Below, piece after piece: positions 27,222 through 36,486 of a stretch of 64,000 nucleotides of DNA. The stretch covers positions 62,001 to 126,000 of the forward strand of contig NZ_OW235315.1 in the NCBI RefSeq assembly GCF_934924865.1, read 5' to 3'. The translations under genes and the position numbers were made by a program. Position 1 is the stretch's first letter; each line of letters starts with the position of its first letter. Source of the stretch: Tepidibacter aestuarii. Lineage in GTDB: Bacteria > Bacillota > Clostridia > Peptostreptococcales > Peptostreptococcaceae. The notes under the pieces are model-generated. The model made no database searches. It worked only from the letters and a program-made list of their open reading frames with translations, and was not told the DNA's origin.

Positions 27222-27419
27222 ATTTAAAAAATTACATGATTTCGATTTATGGAAAACATAGATAAACGGTCTGAAGTAGCAACTATTTTAAGCAAAAATA
27301 ATACTTTTTACTTATATTGCAAAATATATGTGCTTTGCTTATTGAATTATTTCTCAATGTATGAAATAATTAATCCGTAAAATAATATATAATAACAAAT
27401 ATTATAGGAGGTTACTAAA

Positions 27420-28238
27420 TTGTGGGATATAAAAGATATCATAATGAACATAACTATCTTAGATATAATAGATATAAGTATAGTAGCTTATGTGTTTTAT
27501 AAACTGTACATGTTAATAAAAGAAACTAGTGCAGAACAATTAATAAAAGGAATATTTGTACTTGTAGTAGCTACTAAATTAAGTGAACTTTTACAGTTGC
27601 ATGTTGTGCACTGGGTACTAGCGAACACTATATCGATAGGAGTAATAGCTATACTTATAGTATTTCAGCCTGAACTCAGAAGGGCACTTGAATACATTGG
27701 GCGAACGAAATTTATATCAAAGCCCATAGGTGAATTTGATGAAGAAAATATAGATGAAATAATAGAAGAGTTAGTGGAGGCTATATATTCTTTGTCGAGA
27801 CAAAAAATAGGAGCTTTAATAATAATAGAAAGAGAAACTGGTATAAATGATATAATTCAAACGGGAACAATTATAGATGCTAAAATAACAAGGCAACTTT
27901 TAATAAATTTGTTTATTCCGAATACTCCGCTTCATGATGGAGCTTTGGTAATAAAAAATAATAGAGCAAGAGCAGCGGGTTGTTTTTTACCTCTTACAGA
28001 TAGTAAGTATGTAAACAAAGAATTGGGAACTAGACATAGAGCGGGTATAGGTATAAGTGAAAGGTCAGACTGCATATCTATAATAGTATCAGAAGAAACT
28101 GGAACAATATCAATAGCAGAAAATGGTAAATTATACAAGTCTATATCAAAAGAATATATAAAAAACATACTGAATCAAAACTTTAAAAAACAGGGAGAAA
28201 ATAAAAGAATTTTTAAAAGAGGTGTATTTTTTAAATGA
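27420..28238 (+). CDS. cdaA: Diadenylate cyclase CdaA (c-di-AMP synthase)
   Basis: Makes cyclic di-AMP from two ATP at the membrane. The 272-residue protein has three N-terminal membrane helices (about residues 10-80) and the DAC domain with the catalytic DGALVI and GTRHRAGIG motifs (about 172-210). The start is TTG 27420 with AGGAGGT seven bases upstream. It overlaps cdaR by 4 bp. In many Firmicutes cdaA-cdaR are followed directly by glmM; here an energy-metabolism cluster intervenes. Confidence 0.95.
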   Translation: MWDIKDIIMNITILDIIDISIVAYVFYKLYMLIKETSAEQLIKGIFVLVVATKLSELLQLHVVHWVLANTISIGVIAILIVFQPELRRALEYIGRTKFISKPIGEFDEENIDEIIEELVEAIYSLSRQKIGALIIIERETGINDIIQTGTIIDAKITRQLLINLFIPNTPLHDGALVIKNNRARAAGCFLPLTDSKYVNKELGTRHRAGIGISERSDCISIIVSEETGTISIAENGKLYKSISKEYIKNILNQNFKKQGENKRIFKRGVFFK

Positions 28239-29431
28239 TAGATATTTTTAAAAGAAACTTAAAAATAAAGATAATATCTATATTTTTCGCCTTTTTCATG
28301 TGGATATATGTAATGGCAGAGGTAGATCCTATAATATTAAAAGATTATGATGAAGTACCTGTAAAAATCAATAATATAGATATACTACAAGAAAATGATA
28401 TGGTATTATATCCAGAACCTAATTTAAAGTCAAAAATAATACTAAGAGGTAGAAGGTCTTCAATAAAGGATATTCAGAAAAGTGATTTAGAGATAGATAC
28501 AAATTTAAAATCTCCGAAAATAGGCAAAAATAAATTAGACCTAGATATAGATGTACCTAGTAATATAAGTTATACAATTATTCCAAGTAGTATAGATTTA
28601 AATGTTGAAGAAAATATATATACTAAAAAACAAATAGTAATTAAAACTACAAATGGATCAAATGAAGATTTGAAAGTAGATAAGATATCATATTCTCCTA
28701 AAAGTACATTTATTGAGGGTCCTAAAAGCCTTGTCGAAAAGGTGGATAAACTAATATGTAAAGTTAATCTAAAAAATAAGAGTAAAGATTTTAATTCAAA
28801 AGCTCAAATTATACCTGTAGATAAGAATGGTAAAACAGTAGAAGGTATAAATATAAGGGATCAGTACACGTATGTTGATATAGGGTTTACTAAAACTAAA
28901 GAAGTACCTCTAGTTTTGAATTTAAAAGGAAAAATTGGGGAAGAATATAAGTTATTAGGCTATGATTTAAATTTAAAAACTATAAATATAACTGGTAAAA
29001 TAGAGCAAATAGATGCAATAAAGGACATATATACACAAGAAATAGACATATCTAATTTGAGAGAAAGCAGAAATATAAATTTAAATATAAATATTCCGCA
29101 AAATATAGATAGTGATATTAAAAGTGTAAATGTGAGTTTTGAAGTTGCTAAATTAGTAAGCAAAAATTTAACAATACCATCAAAAAGAATCGAATACAAA
29201 GACAACATACACAATTTAGATATTTCAAAAAATAACTTACCTGATGATATAAATGTGAAAGTTACATATATAGAAGAAATCGGGCGAGATGTGAGTGAAA
29301 AAGATGTACAAATATTTGTCAATATGAAAGAATTGAATTCTGATCCTGCAAAATTTAGAATAAAATACAATATACCGATTGAGGTCGAAAGTGTACAAAT
29401 TGACCCTGAATACGTTGTAATAGGTGAATAG
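28235..29431 (+). CDS. cdaR: CdaA regulator, YbbR-domain protein
   Basis: Membrane-anchored extracytoplasmic protein that modulates CdaA. Its 398 residues begin with an uncleaved anchor (about 9-30, IKIISIFFAFFMWIYVMAEV), followed by about four YbbR repeats recognised by recurrent V.......I..RG and EV.V.L..KG patterns. ATG overlaps the end of cdaA (ATGA), indicating translational coupling. A short terminator-like hairpin follows at 29470. Confidence 0.92.
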   Translation: MIDIFKRNLKIKIISIFFAFFMWIYVMAEVDPIILKDYDEVPVKINNIDILQENDMVLYPEPNLKSKIILRGRRSSIKDIQKSDLEIDTNLKSPKIGKNKLDLDIDVPSNISYTIIPSSIDLNVEENIYTKKQIVIKTTNGSNEDLKVDKISYSPKSTFIEGPKSLVEKVDKLICKVNLKNKSKDFNSKAQIIPVDKNGKTVEGINIRDQYTYVDIGFTKTKEVPLVLNLKGKIGEEYKLLGYDLNLKTINITGKIEQIDAIKDIYTQEIDISNLRESRNINLNINIPQNIDSDIKSVNVSFEVAKLVSKNLTIPSKRIEYKDNIHNLDISKNNLPDDINVKVTYIEEIGRDVSEKDVQIFVNMKELNSDPAKFRIKYNIPIEVESVQIDPEYVVIGE

Positions 29432-29469
29432 TTAATAAAAAAAAATGTAAAAAAATTGCGAAATGATAT

Positions 29470-29494
29470 TGCAATTCTTATTGCATTTTTTTTT
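29470..29494 (+). terminator. Terminator after cdaAR
   Basis: TGCAAT / ATTGCA stem with TCTT loop and nine T. The stem is short (6 bp), but the T-run is strong. It separates the c-di-AMP genes from buk. Confidence 0.65.
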
Positions 29495-29546
29495 ATTTCA
29501 ATATATCATAATATACGTAGAGAAAAATTTCTTATGGGGTGATACT

Positions 29547-30632
29547 GTGTCAAAGAATTATGTTCTTGTTATTAATCCAGGTTCAACTTCGACAAAAGTG
29601 GCTTTATTCAAAGAAAATGAAAACGTTATCCAAAAAAATCTAACTCATTCAACAGAAGAAATAGAAAAATATGATAAAATAGCAGACCAATTTGAAATGA
29701 GAAAAGACATTATAATAAATTGGTTAAAAGAAGAAGGCTATACATGTAAAGACCTTATAGCAGTAGTTGGTAGAGGTGGTTTGTTAAGACCTATGCCAGG
29801 TGGTACATATAAGGTTACGCCTAAGATGGTAGATGATTTAAAATTAGGGGTTCAAGGAGAACATGCATCAAATTTAGGTGGAATAATAGCAAAATCAATA
29901 GCTGATGAGCAAAACATACTAAGCTTTATAGTTGATCCAGTTGCAGTAGATGAATTTGAGGAAATTGCTAGAATATCTGGAATTCCTGAAATTAAAAGAA
30001 GATCTTTAGGACACGCTTTAAATATAAAAGCGGTTGGAAGAAGAGTTGCTACAAAACTAGGTGAAAACTTTGAAGGTATAAACATGATAGTAGCTCACCT
30101 TGGAGGGGGAATAAGTGTTGCTCCTTTAAAAAAAGGAAAGTCAGTAGATTATAATAATGCAAATGAGATGGGACCATTCTCGCCAGAAAGAACGGGCGGA
30201 CTTCCAATAGGAGATTTAGCTAAATTGTGTTTTTCAGGAAAATATACTTACAAAGAGATTAAAGCTAAGCTTAAAGGCAAGGGTGGACTTGTAGGATACC
30301 TTAACACAAATGATGCTAGAGAGGTTACAAAGAGGATAAATGAAGGTGATGAAAAAGCAAAACTTATATTCGAAGCTATGGGATATCAAATAGCAAAAGA
30401 AATAGGATCTATGGCAACAGTATTAAACGGAGATATAAAAGCAATAGTAATTACTGGAGGACTTGCGTACTCTGAGTATTTAATAGATTATATAAAAAAT
30501 ATGGTAGATTTTATTGCACCTGTAATAGTTGAGCCTGGTGAAGATGAAATGATGGCTTTAAATGAGGGAGCATTAAGAGTTATAAATGATGAAGAAAACG
30601 CTAAAATATACGAAGAAGAGGTGACATTCTAA
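29547..30632 (+). CDS. buk: Butyrate / branched-chain fatty acid kinase, copy 1
   Basis: ASKHA-fold acid kinase that converts acyl-phosphate plus ADP into free acid plus ATP. From GTG 29547 (GGGGTG site) it has 361 residues, with [15 protein letters not shown], the GRGGLLRP segment, AHLGGGISV and [14 protein letters not shown]. An upstream in-frame ATG at about 29463 lies in the terminator and has no ribosome site. It overlaps ptb by one base. Genomic context (Vor downstream) suggests isobutyrate, isovalerate or 2-methylbutyrate as products. Confidence 0.93.
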   Translation: MSKNYVLVINPGSTSTKVALFKENENVIQKNLTHSTEEIEKYDKIADQFEMRKDIIINWLKEEGYTCKDLIAVVGRGGLLRPMPGGTYKVTPKMVDDLKLGVQGEHASNLGGIIAKSIADEQNILSFIVDPVAVDEFEEIARISGIPEIKRRSLGHALNIKAVGRRVATKLGENFEGINMIVAHLGGGISVAPLKKGKSVDYNNANEMGPFSPERTGGLPIGDLAKLCFSGKYTYKEIKAKLKGKGGLVGYLNTNDAREVTKRINEGDEKAKLIFEAMGYQIAKEIGSMATVLNGDIKAIVITGGLAYSEYLIDYIKNMVDFIAPVIVEPGEDEMMALNEGALRVINDEENAKIYEEEVTF

Positions 30633-31537
30633 TGAGAGATTTTCAAGAAGTAATCAAATTTGCTAAAGAAAGAGGACCTAAAACTATATCTGTAGCTTGC
30701 TCTCAAGATAAAGAAGTTTTAATGGCTGTTGAGATGGCTAGAAAAGAAGGAATAGCTAATGCTATACTTGTTGGAGATATGGAAAAAACTAAAGAAATAG
30801 CACAAGAAATTAATATAGATCTAAATAATTATGAGCTAATAGAAGAAGCAGACTTAACATTAGCTTCTAGAAAAGCTGTAGAATTAGTTTCAAGTGGAAA
30901 AGCTCATATGGTTATGAAGGGACTAGTTGATACTTCAATAATATTAAAAGCTGTTTTAGATAAAGAAATAGGCCTTAGAGCAGGAAGCGTTTTAAGTCAT
31001 GTTGCAGTATTTGATTTAAAAGCTTATGATAGATTATTCTTCGTAACAGATGCAGCTATGAACTTAGCTCCAGACTTAAATACTAAGAAGCAAATAATAG
31101 AAAATGCTTGTCAAATAGCTCATGCATTAGATATAGATGAACCTAAGGTAGCTGTTCTTTGTGCAAAAGAAAAAGTTAACCCTAAGATGCCAGACACTGT
31201 AGATGCAAAAGAATTAGAAGAGATGAACAAAAGAGGAGAAATCACTGGATGTATAGTTGGAGGACCTTTTGCTCTTGATAATGCAGTATCTATAGAAGCT
31301 GCTAAGCATAAAGGAATAGATCATCCGGTAGCTGGAAAAGCTGATATCCTATTAGCTCCAGACATCGAAGCTGGTAATATACTTTATAAATCTATGGTAT
31401 TCTTTGGAGAATCTAAGAATGCAGGAGTTATAGTTGGTGCTAAGGCTCCGATAATATTAACTTCAAGAGCGGACAATGAAGAAACTAAATTAAACTCAAT
31501 AGCACTTGCTGTTTTAACAGCTGCTAAGATTGGGTAA
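30632..31537 (+). CDS. ptb: Phosphate butyryltransferase (acyl-CoA to acyl-phosphate)
   Basis: Exchanges CoA for phosphate on butyryl-CoA or branched acyl-CoA, the step before butyrate kinase. The 301-residue protein is of the PTA_PTB family, with [35 protein letters not shown] and [11 protein letters not shown]. Its ATG overlaps the stop of the first buk (TAATG), so they are translationally coupled; a second buk follows by 50 bp. Confidence 0.95.
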   Translation: MRDFQEVIKFAKERGPKTISVACSQDKEVLMAVEMARKEGIANAILVGDMEKTKEIAQEINIDLNNYELIEEADLTLASRKAVELVSSGKAHMVMKGLVDTSIILKAVLDKEIGLRAGSVLSHVAVFDLKAYDRLFFVTDAAMNLAPDLNTKKQIIENACQIAHALDIDEPKVAVLCAKEKVNPKMPDTVDAKELEEMNKRGEITGCIVGGPFALDNAVSIEAAKHKGIDHPVAGKADILLAPDIEAGNILYKSMVFFGESKNAGVIVGAKAPIILTSRADNEETKLNSIALAVLTAAKIG

Positions 31538-31587
31538 TTAATATAATAAATAAAAATAATATATTGACTAAGGAGAGAATAATTTCT

Positions 31588-32661
31588 ATGAGTAAAAATT
31601 TCAAAATTCTTGCTATAAACCCGGGTTCAACTTCTACTAAGATCGCTGTATATGCAGGTGAAGAATTAGTATTTGAAAAAACATTAAGACATTCTGCTGA
31701 AGAAATAGGTCAATATGAGAAAATATCAGACCAACTTGATTTTAGAAGAAATGTAATAGAAGAAGCTGTAAGTGAAAATGGAGTTAAAATAGAAGATTTA
31801 GATGCAATAGTTGGAAGAGGAGGACTTTTAAAGCCTATAGCTGGAGGAACTTATGCAGTTTCTGAAGGAATGATAGAAGACTTAAAAGTTGGAGTTTTAG
31901 GAGAGCATGCGTCAAACTTAGGTGGAATAATAGCAAAAGAAATAGCTGAAAAAATAGATGTTCCATCATTCATAGTAGATCCTGTTGTTGTTGATGAACT
32001 TCAAGACGTTGCTAGAATATCTGGTATGCCAGAACTTGAGAGAAAAAGTATATTCCATGCTCTAAATCAAAAAGCTACAGCTAGAAGAGCAGCTGATGAA
32101 TTAGGTAAAAAATATGAAGAAATAAACGTAATAGTAGCTCACCTTGGTGGTGGAGTATCTGTTGGAGCTCACGAAAATGGTAGAGTTATAGATGTTGCAA
32201 ATGCACTTGATGGAGAAGGTCCATTCTCTCCAGAAAGAACAGGCGGACTTCCAGTTGGAGATTTAGCTAAAATGTGTTTCTCTGGAAAATACACATTAGA
32301 TGATATAAAGAAAAAGATAAAAGGAAATGGTGGAATAGTAGCATACTTAGGAACTAACGATGCTAGAGAAGTTGAAGCCATGATAGAAGAAGGAAATGAA
32401 AAAGCTAAGCTTATATACCAAGCAATGGCTTACCAAGTAGCAAAAGAAATTGGAGCATGTTCTGCTGTTCTTAAGGGTAGGGTTGATGCTATAGTATTAA
32501 CTGGTGGTATAGCTTACTCAAAGATGATGGTAGAATGGATAAAAGAAAGAGTTTCTTTCATTGGAGATATCAAAGTATATGCTGGTGAAGATGAAATGAC
32601 AGCTTTAGCTCAAGGTGGACTTAGAGTTCTTAGAGGTGAAGAGGAAGCTAAAACTTACTAA
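31588..32661 (+). CDS. buk: Butyrate / branched-chain fatty acid kinase, copy 2
   Basis: Second acid kinase of the cluster, 357 residues from ATG 31588 (AAGGAGAG site ten bases upstream; the earlier TTG has no site). It has the same motifs as the first copy ([38 protein letters not shown]) but is clearly diverged in sequence, so it is not a recent duplicate. The two kinases may differ in chain preference. Confidence 0.93.
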   Translation: MSKNFKILAINPGSTSTKIAVYAGEELVFEKTLRHSAEEIGQYEKISDQLDFRRNVIEEAVSENGVKIEDLDAIVGRGGLLKPIAGGTYAVSEGMIEDLKVGVLGEHASNLGGIIAKEIAEKIDVPSFIVDPVVVDELQDVARISGMPELERKSIFHALNQKATARRAADELGKKYEEINVIVAHLGGGVSVGAHENGRVIDVANALDGEGPFSPERTGGLPVGDLAKMCFSGKYTLDDIKKKIKGNGGIVAYLGTNDAREVEAMIEEGNEKAKLIYQAMAYQVAKEIGACSAVLKGRVDAIVLTGGIAYSKMMVEWIKERVSFIGDIKVYAGEDEMTALAQGGLRVLRGEEEAKTY

Positions 32662-32673
32662 GTAGGTGATCTC

Positions 32674-33351
32674 ATGATAAAAGATGACAAGAGAATAAGA
32701 ATCATAATAGGACATTATGGTAGTGGTAAAACTGAATTCTCTATGAATTATGTAATGAAGCTAAGACAAGAAGTAGAAGGTAATATAGCGATTTCAGACC
32801 TTGACATAGTAAACGTATACTTTAGAACAAGAGAAAAAAGAGATATGCTGCTTGAAAATAACATAAGACCTATAGACTCTTCTGTAAGAGCAGCTGCTGT
32901 AGATGTTCCTGCAGTATCAGCAGAAGTTATGTCACCTATTCAAGATGAAACTTATAACTATGTAATGGATGTAGGTGGAGACTTTATAGGAGCGAAGGTT
33001 GTAGGTAGATTTGCTCATATTCTTGAAGGTAAAGAATACGATATGTTCTGTGTTGTAAATGCTAATAGAGAAGAATCATGTACAGTTGAGAAAGTTATAG
33101 ATCATATAAGAAAAATAGAAGAAGCTTCTAAGTGCAGAGTTACTGGACTTATAAATAACACTCACTTAGTTAGAGAAACTACTGTAGATGATGTATTAAG
33201 AGGTCAAGAGCTTGTTAAAGCAGTTTCTAAAGAAACTAACATACCTATAAAGTATGTAGCTTGTATGGAGAAAATAGTAAAAGATTTACCAAAAGACATT
33301 GAAGGCGAGATATTCCCTATAAAAATGTACATGAGGGAATCTTGGATGTAG
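32674..33351 (+). CDS. P-loop ATPase of the vor/ptb cluster, unknown function
   Basis: The 225-residue soluble protein has a Walker A motif GHYGSGKTEF (about 12-21), a SDLDIVNVYFRTRE switch-like segment, a Walker B-like YVMDVGGDFIGA and VNANREESCTVEK. It resembles the SIMIBI (MinD/CobB-like) ATPases. Such a gene often accompanies 2-oxoacid:ferredoxin oxidoreductase clusters in clostridia, but I know of no assigned function. It is 12 bp after the second buk and before a terminator, so it belongs to the ptb-buk unit. A metal- or cofactor-insertion role is only a guess. Confidence 0.75.
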   Translation: MIKDDKRIRIIIGHYGSGKTEFSMNYVMKLRQEVEGNIAISDLDIVNVYFRTREKRDMLLENNIRPIDSSVRAAAVDVPAVSAEVMSPIQDETYNYVMDVGGDFIGAKVVGRFAHILEGKEYDMFCVVNANREESCTVEKVIDHIRKIEEASKCRVTGLINNTHLVRETTVDDVLRGQELVKAVSKETNIPIKYVACMEKIVKDLPKDIEGEIFPIKMYMRESWM

Positions 33352-33363
33352 TTTATTAGTCTA

Positions 33364-33386
33364 AAAGAGAGCTTTAGGCTCTCTTT
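33364..33386 (+). terminator. Hairpin between the ATPase gene and vorD
   Basis: AAAGAGAGC / GCTCTCTTT stem with five-base loop; only a short T tract, so termination may be partial. Confidence 0.65.
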
Positions 33387-33443
33387 ACAAAGACTTATAA
33401 TATATTGTTTTTAAATTAAAAAATATATTAAGGAGGGTTTGAA

Positions 33444-33656
33444 ATGGCTAAAGGTAGAGTGCATTTTGACCAAGATAGATGTAAAGGATGCGAACTTTGC
33501 ACAACAGTTTGTCCAGTTAAGATAGTTGTTATGGACAAAGAAAAGATAAACAAAAAAGGATACCATCCTGCAACAGTGAAAGAAGATAAATGTGTAGGTT
33601 GTGGAAACTGTGCAATGATGTGTCCAGATTCAGTAATAAGCGTAGAGAGAGACTAA
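33444..33656 (+). CDS. vorD: 2-oxoacid:ferredoxin oxidoreductase, ferredoxin-like delta subunit
   Basis: Electron-transfer subunit with two 4Fe-4S clusters. The 70-residue protein contains CKGCELCTTVCP (about 13-24) and CVGCGNCAMMCP (about 50-61). AGGAGGG precedes ATG 33444. First gene of vorDBAC; passes electrons from the thiamine-diphosphate subunit to ferredoxin. Confidence 0.93.
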   Translation: MAKGRVHFDQDRCKGCELCTTVCPVKIVVMDKEKINKKGYHPATVKEDKCVGCGNCAMMCPDSVISVERD

Positions 33657-33685
33657 TCAATATATAATTTAAGGAGGGAAAGAAC

Positions 33686-34744
33686 ATGGCTAAGGTTTTA
33701 ATGAAAGGAAACGAAGCTGTAGGTAAAGCAGCTATAGAAGCTGGATGTAAATACTTCTTCGGATACCCAATAACACCTCAAAATGAGATACCAGAATATA
33801 TGGCAAAAGAATTACCTAAAAATGATGGAGTATTCGTTCAAGCAGAATCAGAAGTATCTGCTATAAACATGATATACGGAGGAGCAGGTTGTGGCGCTAG
33901 AGTTATGACATCATCTTCTTCACCAGGAATCGCTTTAAAGCAAGAAGGAATCACATATATAGCAGGAGCTGAGCTTCCAGCTGTTATAGTAAACATGATG
34001 AGAGGAGGCCCAGGTCTTGGAGGAATTCAACCTTCACAAGCTGACTACTTCATGTCAACAAGAGGAGGAGGAAACGGAGATTACAGAACTCCAGTTTACG
34101 CACCAGCTACAGTTCAAGAAGCTGTTGATATGGTAATGGAAGCTTTCGAAGTTGCTGATTACTACAGAACACCAGTTATGGTAGTTGCTGATGGTATGAT
34201 AGGACAAATGATGGAGCCAGTAGAATTTAAAGCTCCTAAGAAGAGAGATTTACCTAAGAAGGATTGGGCTACAACAGGAACTAATGGAGAAAGAAAGCCA
34301 AACATAATAAACTCTTTATTCCTAGATCCTCAAGCTCTTGAAGATCACTGCTTCAAGCTAGATAGAAAGTATAAAGAAATAGAAGAAAATGAAGTTAAGT
34401 ACGAAATGTACAAGACAGAAGATGCTGAGCTTGTATTCGTAGCTTATGGAACAACTTCAAGAATAGTTAAGAACACTGTAGAAGCTTTAAGAGAGCAAGG
34501 AATAAAAGCTGGTCTTATAAGACCTATAACTTTATGGCCTTTCCCACACAAAGCTTTCAATGAAATCCCTGCTGCTAAGAACTTATTAGTAGTTGAGATG
34601 AGTACAGGTCAAATGATAGATGATGTTAAAATAGCTAATGAAGGAAGATTACCAGTTGATTTCTTCGGAAGAACAGGTGGAATGATACCTACTCCAGGTG
34701 AAATCATGAATAAAGCTATGGAAGTAATAGGAGGTGCAAAATAA
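33686..34744 (+). CDS. vorB: 2-oxoacid:ferredoxin oxidoreductase alpha subunit (VorB type)
   Basis: The 352-residue pyrimidine-binding subunit of a 2-ketoisovalerate-type oxidoreductase. It has [45 protein letters not shown] and [15 protein letters not shown]. It overlaps vorA by one base. The cluster with ptb and buk favours branched-chain 2-oxoacids from valine, leucine and isoleucine; 2-ketoglutarate (Kor) cannot be excluded by sequence alone. Confidence 0.9.
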   Translation: MAKVLMKGNEAVGKAAIEAGCKYFFGYPITPQNEIPEYMAKELPKNDGVFVQAESEVSAINMIYGGAGCGARVMTSSSSPGIALKQEGITYIAGAELPAVIVNMMRGGPGLGGIQPSQADYFMSTRGGGNGDYRTPVYAPATVQEAVDMVMEAFEVADYYRTPVMVVADGMIGQMMEPVEFKAPKKRDLPKKDWATTGTNGERKPNIINSLFLDPQALEDHCFKLDRKYKEIEENEVKYEMYKTEDAELVFVAYGTTSRIVKNTVEALREQGIKAGLIRPITLWPFPHKAFNEIPAAKNLLVVEMSTGQMIDDVKIANEGRLPVDFFGRTGGMIPTPGEIMNKAMEVIGGAK

Positions 34745-35490
34745 TGGCAGTTGTATACAAAAAATCTGAAGGTTTAACAGATAAGCAAACTCACTACTGT
34801 CCTGGATGTACTCACGGTATAATCCATAAGTTAGTAGCAGAAGTATTAGAAGAATTAGATGTATTAGGAAAGTCTATAGGAGTTGCTCCAGTTGGTTGTT
34901 CAGTACTTGCATATGATTACTTCAATTGTGATATGCACGAAGCTTCTCACGGTAGAGCACCTGCTGTTGCAACAGGAATCAAGAGAGTTCAACCTGATAA
35001 AGTAGTTTTCACATACCAAGGAGACGGAGATCTTTGTTCAATTGGAGCTGCTGAAATAGTGCATGCTGCTGCAAGAGGAGAGAAGATAACAACTATATTC
35101 GTAAATAATGCTATATACGGTATGACTGGTGGACAAATGGCTCCAACAACTTTACCAGGACAAAAAGCTACAACTGCACCTCTTGGAAGAGATGTAGACC
35201 ACGCTGGTATGCCAATAAGAATGTCTGAGATGTTAGCTACTTTAGACGGAGCAGTATTCGTAGAAAGAGTATCAGTTCACAACCCAGCAAACATAAGAAA
35301 AGCTAAAAAAGCTATAAAGAGAGCTTTTGAAATACAATTAGAAGGAAAAGGATTTGGTATAGTAGAAGTACTATCAACTTGTCCAACTAACTGGGGATTA
35401 CATCCAGTAGATTCTCTTAAGTGGTTAGAAGAAAATATGATGCCTTACTACCAATTAGGCAACTTAAGAAACCCAGAGGAGGCGAAATAA
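34744..35490 (+). CDS. vorA: 2-oxoacid:ferredoxin oxidoreductase beta subunit (thiamine diphosphate)
   Basis: The 248-residue catalytic subunit binding thiamine diphosphate. It shows [10 protein letters not shown] (cluster/TPP region), [14 protein letters not shown], the TPP-Mg motif GDGDLCSIG...[11 protein letters not shown] and [14 protein letters not shown] near the end. Decarboxylates the 2-oxoacid and forms acyl-CoA with the other subunits. Coupled by overlap to vorB. Confidence 0.92.
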   Translation: MAVVYKKSEGLTDKQTHYCPGCTHGIIHKLVAEVLEELDVLGKSIGVAPVGCSVLAYDYFNCDMHEASHGRAPAVATGIKRVQPDKVVFTYQGDGDLCSIGAAEIVHAAARGEKITTIFVNNAIYGMTGGQMAPTTLPGQKATTAPLGRDVDHAGMPIRMSEMLATLDGAVFVERVSVHNPANIRKAKKAIKRAFEIQLEGKGFGIVEVLSTCPTNWGLHPVDSLKWLEENMMPYYQLGNLRNPEEAK

Positions 35491-35491
35491 T

Positions 35492-36034
35492 ATGTCAACA
35501 GAAAGAATAATATGTGCAGGATTCGGTGGACAAGGTGTTATGTCTATGGGTATGTTAATGACTTACGCAGGAATGCTTGAGAATAAAGAAGTTTCTTGGC
35601 TTCCATCTTATGGACCAGAAATGCGTGGAGGTACAGCTAACTGTGCAGTTACAGTATCTTCTACTCCAGTAGGATCTCCTATTATAACAGATGATGCAAC
35701 TACTGCTATAGTTATGAACTTACCATCTCTTGTTAAATTTGAGCAAGATGTTGTTGAAGGTGGAAAAGTACTTGTAAACAGCTCTTTAATAGATCAAAAA
35801 GTAGAGAGAACTGATGTAGAAGCTTACTACATTCCAGCTAATGAAATAGCTGTAGAACTTGGTAATGCAAAAGTTGCTAACATGGTTATGCTTGGAGCTT
35901 ACCTTGAAATTACTAAAACTGTTGAGGTTGAATCTGTTCTTGAAGCATTCAAGAAAGTTTTCGGACCAAGCAAAGAAAAATTTGTACCACTTAATAAAGA
36001 GGCTCTTGAAAGAGGAGCAGCTGCTGTTAAGTAG
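35492..36034 (+). CDS. vorC: 2-oxoacid:ferredoxin oxidoreductase gamma subunit
   Basis: The 180-residue CoA-binding-type gamma subunit, with ICAGFGGQGVMSMGMLMTYAG at its N-terminus and SYGPEMRGGTANCAVTVSS. It lies one base after vorA and is followed by a strong terminator, closing the vorDBAC operon. Confidence 0.93.
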   Translation: MSTERIICAGFGGQGVMSMGMLMTYAGMLENKEVSWLPSYGPEMRGGTANCAVTVSSTPVGSPIITDDATTAIVMNLPSLVKFEQDVVEGGKVLVNSSLIDQKVERTDVEAYYIPANEIAVELGNAKVANMVMLGAYLEITKTVEVESVLEAFKKVFGPSKEKFVPLNKEALERGAAAVK

Positions 36035-36041
36035 TTTACAT

Positions 36042-36076
36042 AAAAAGATTGCTAATTTTATTAGCAATCTTTTTTT
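36042..36076 (+). terminator. Terminator after vorDBAC
   Basis: AAAAAGATTGCTAA / TTAGCAATCTTTTT stem with T-run. Confidence 0.93.
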
Positions 36077-36141
36077 ATGCCTAAAAGATTATAAAATTTC
36101 CGTTCTATGTGTGAATAACATTGATGAAAGAAATATACTTG

Positions 36142-36211
36142 CAACTATTTTGAGCAACGGAGCACGTAGGGATCGTTGTCGACATGAGTCAGTGCGTAGC
36201 AACTAGACGAA
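36142..36211 (+). repeat. Small hairpin repeat, copy B1
   Basis: Contains CAACTATTTTGAGCAACGG, then CGTTGTCGACATGAG and TGCGTAGCAACTA. It aligns with the copy at 57881 over about 70 bases. CAACG and CGTTG close a variable stem-loop. Lies in the gene-poor stretch between vorC and yitT (36077-36486), followed by seven T. Confidence 0.7.
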
Positions 36212-36305
36212 TTTTTTTATAAAAATATATGATGTTACTTTCAAATATCCTTCAATTTTCATAAAAGAATCATATTTAAGGTAAAATATTACAAAACGCT
36301 GAGAG

Positions 36306-36419
36306 GTAAGCTATTTCAATAACCAAGAAGATATAAAAAATATGATGAAATATTTAAATGAATCCAAAGTTGCAAAATATGAAGTGGAAGAAAAAAATCA
36401 TGCATATAAGATAAAATAG
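36306..36419 (+). pseudogene. Short remnant resembling a biotin carboxyl carrier N-terminus
   Basis: An open stretch ending at TAG 36419 reads, near its end, NNQEDIKNMMKYLNESKVAK and then YEVEEKNHAYKIK. The pattern E.I...M..LNES.V...E.E....YKIK is like the AccB N-terminus. There is no carrier domain (no AMKM) and no ribosome site. It may be a decayed fragment or chance; the assignment is weak. Confidence 0.25.
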
Positions 36420-36486
36420 ATTGTATAATGAAAAAGCAGGGTGTATAATCTAAGTGAAATTATATAAAGTTTAAGGAGATGAAAAC

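Noticed and set aside
35859..36206. 115-codon plus-strand ORF after vorC
   Set aside because: It lies out of frame over the end of vorC and crosses its terminator; no ribosome site.
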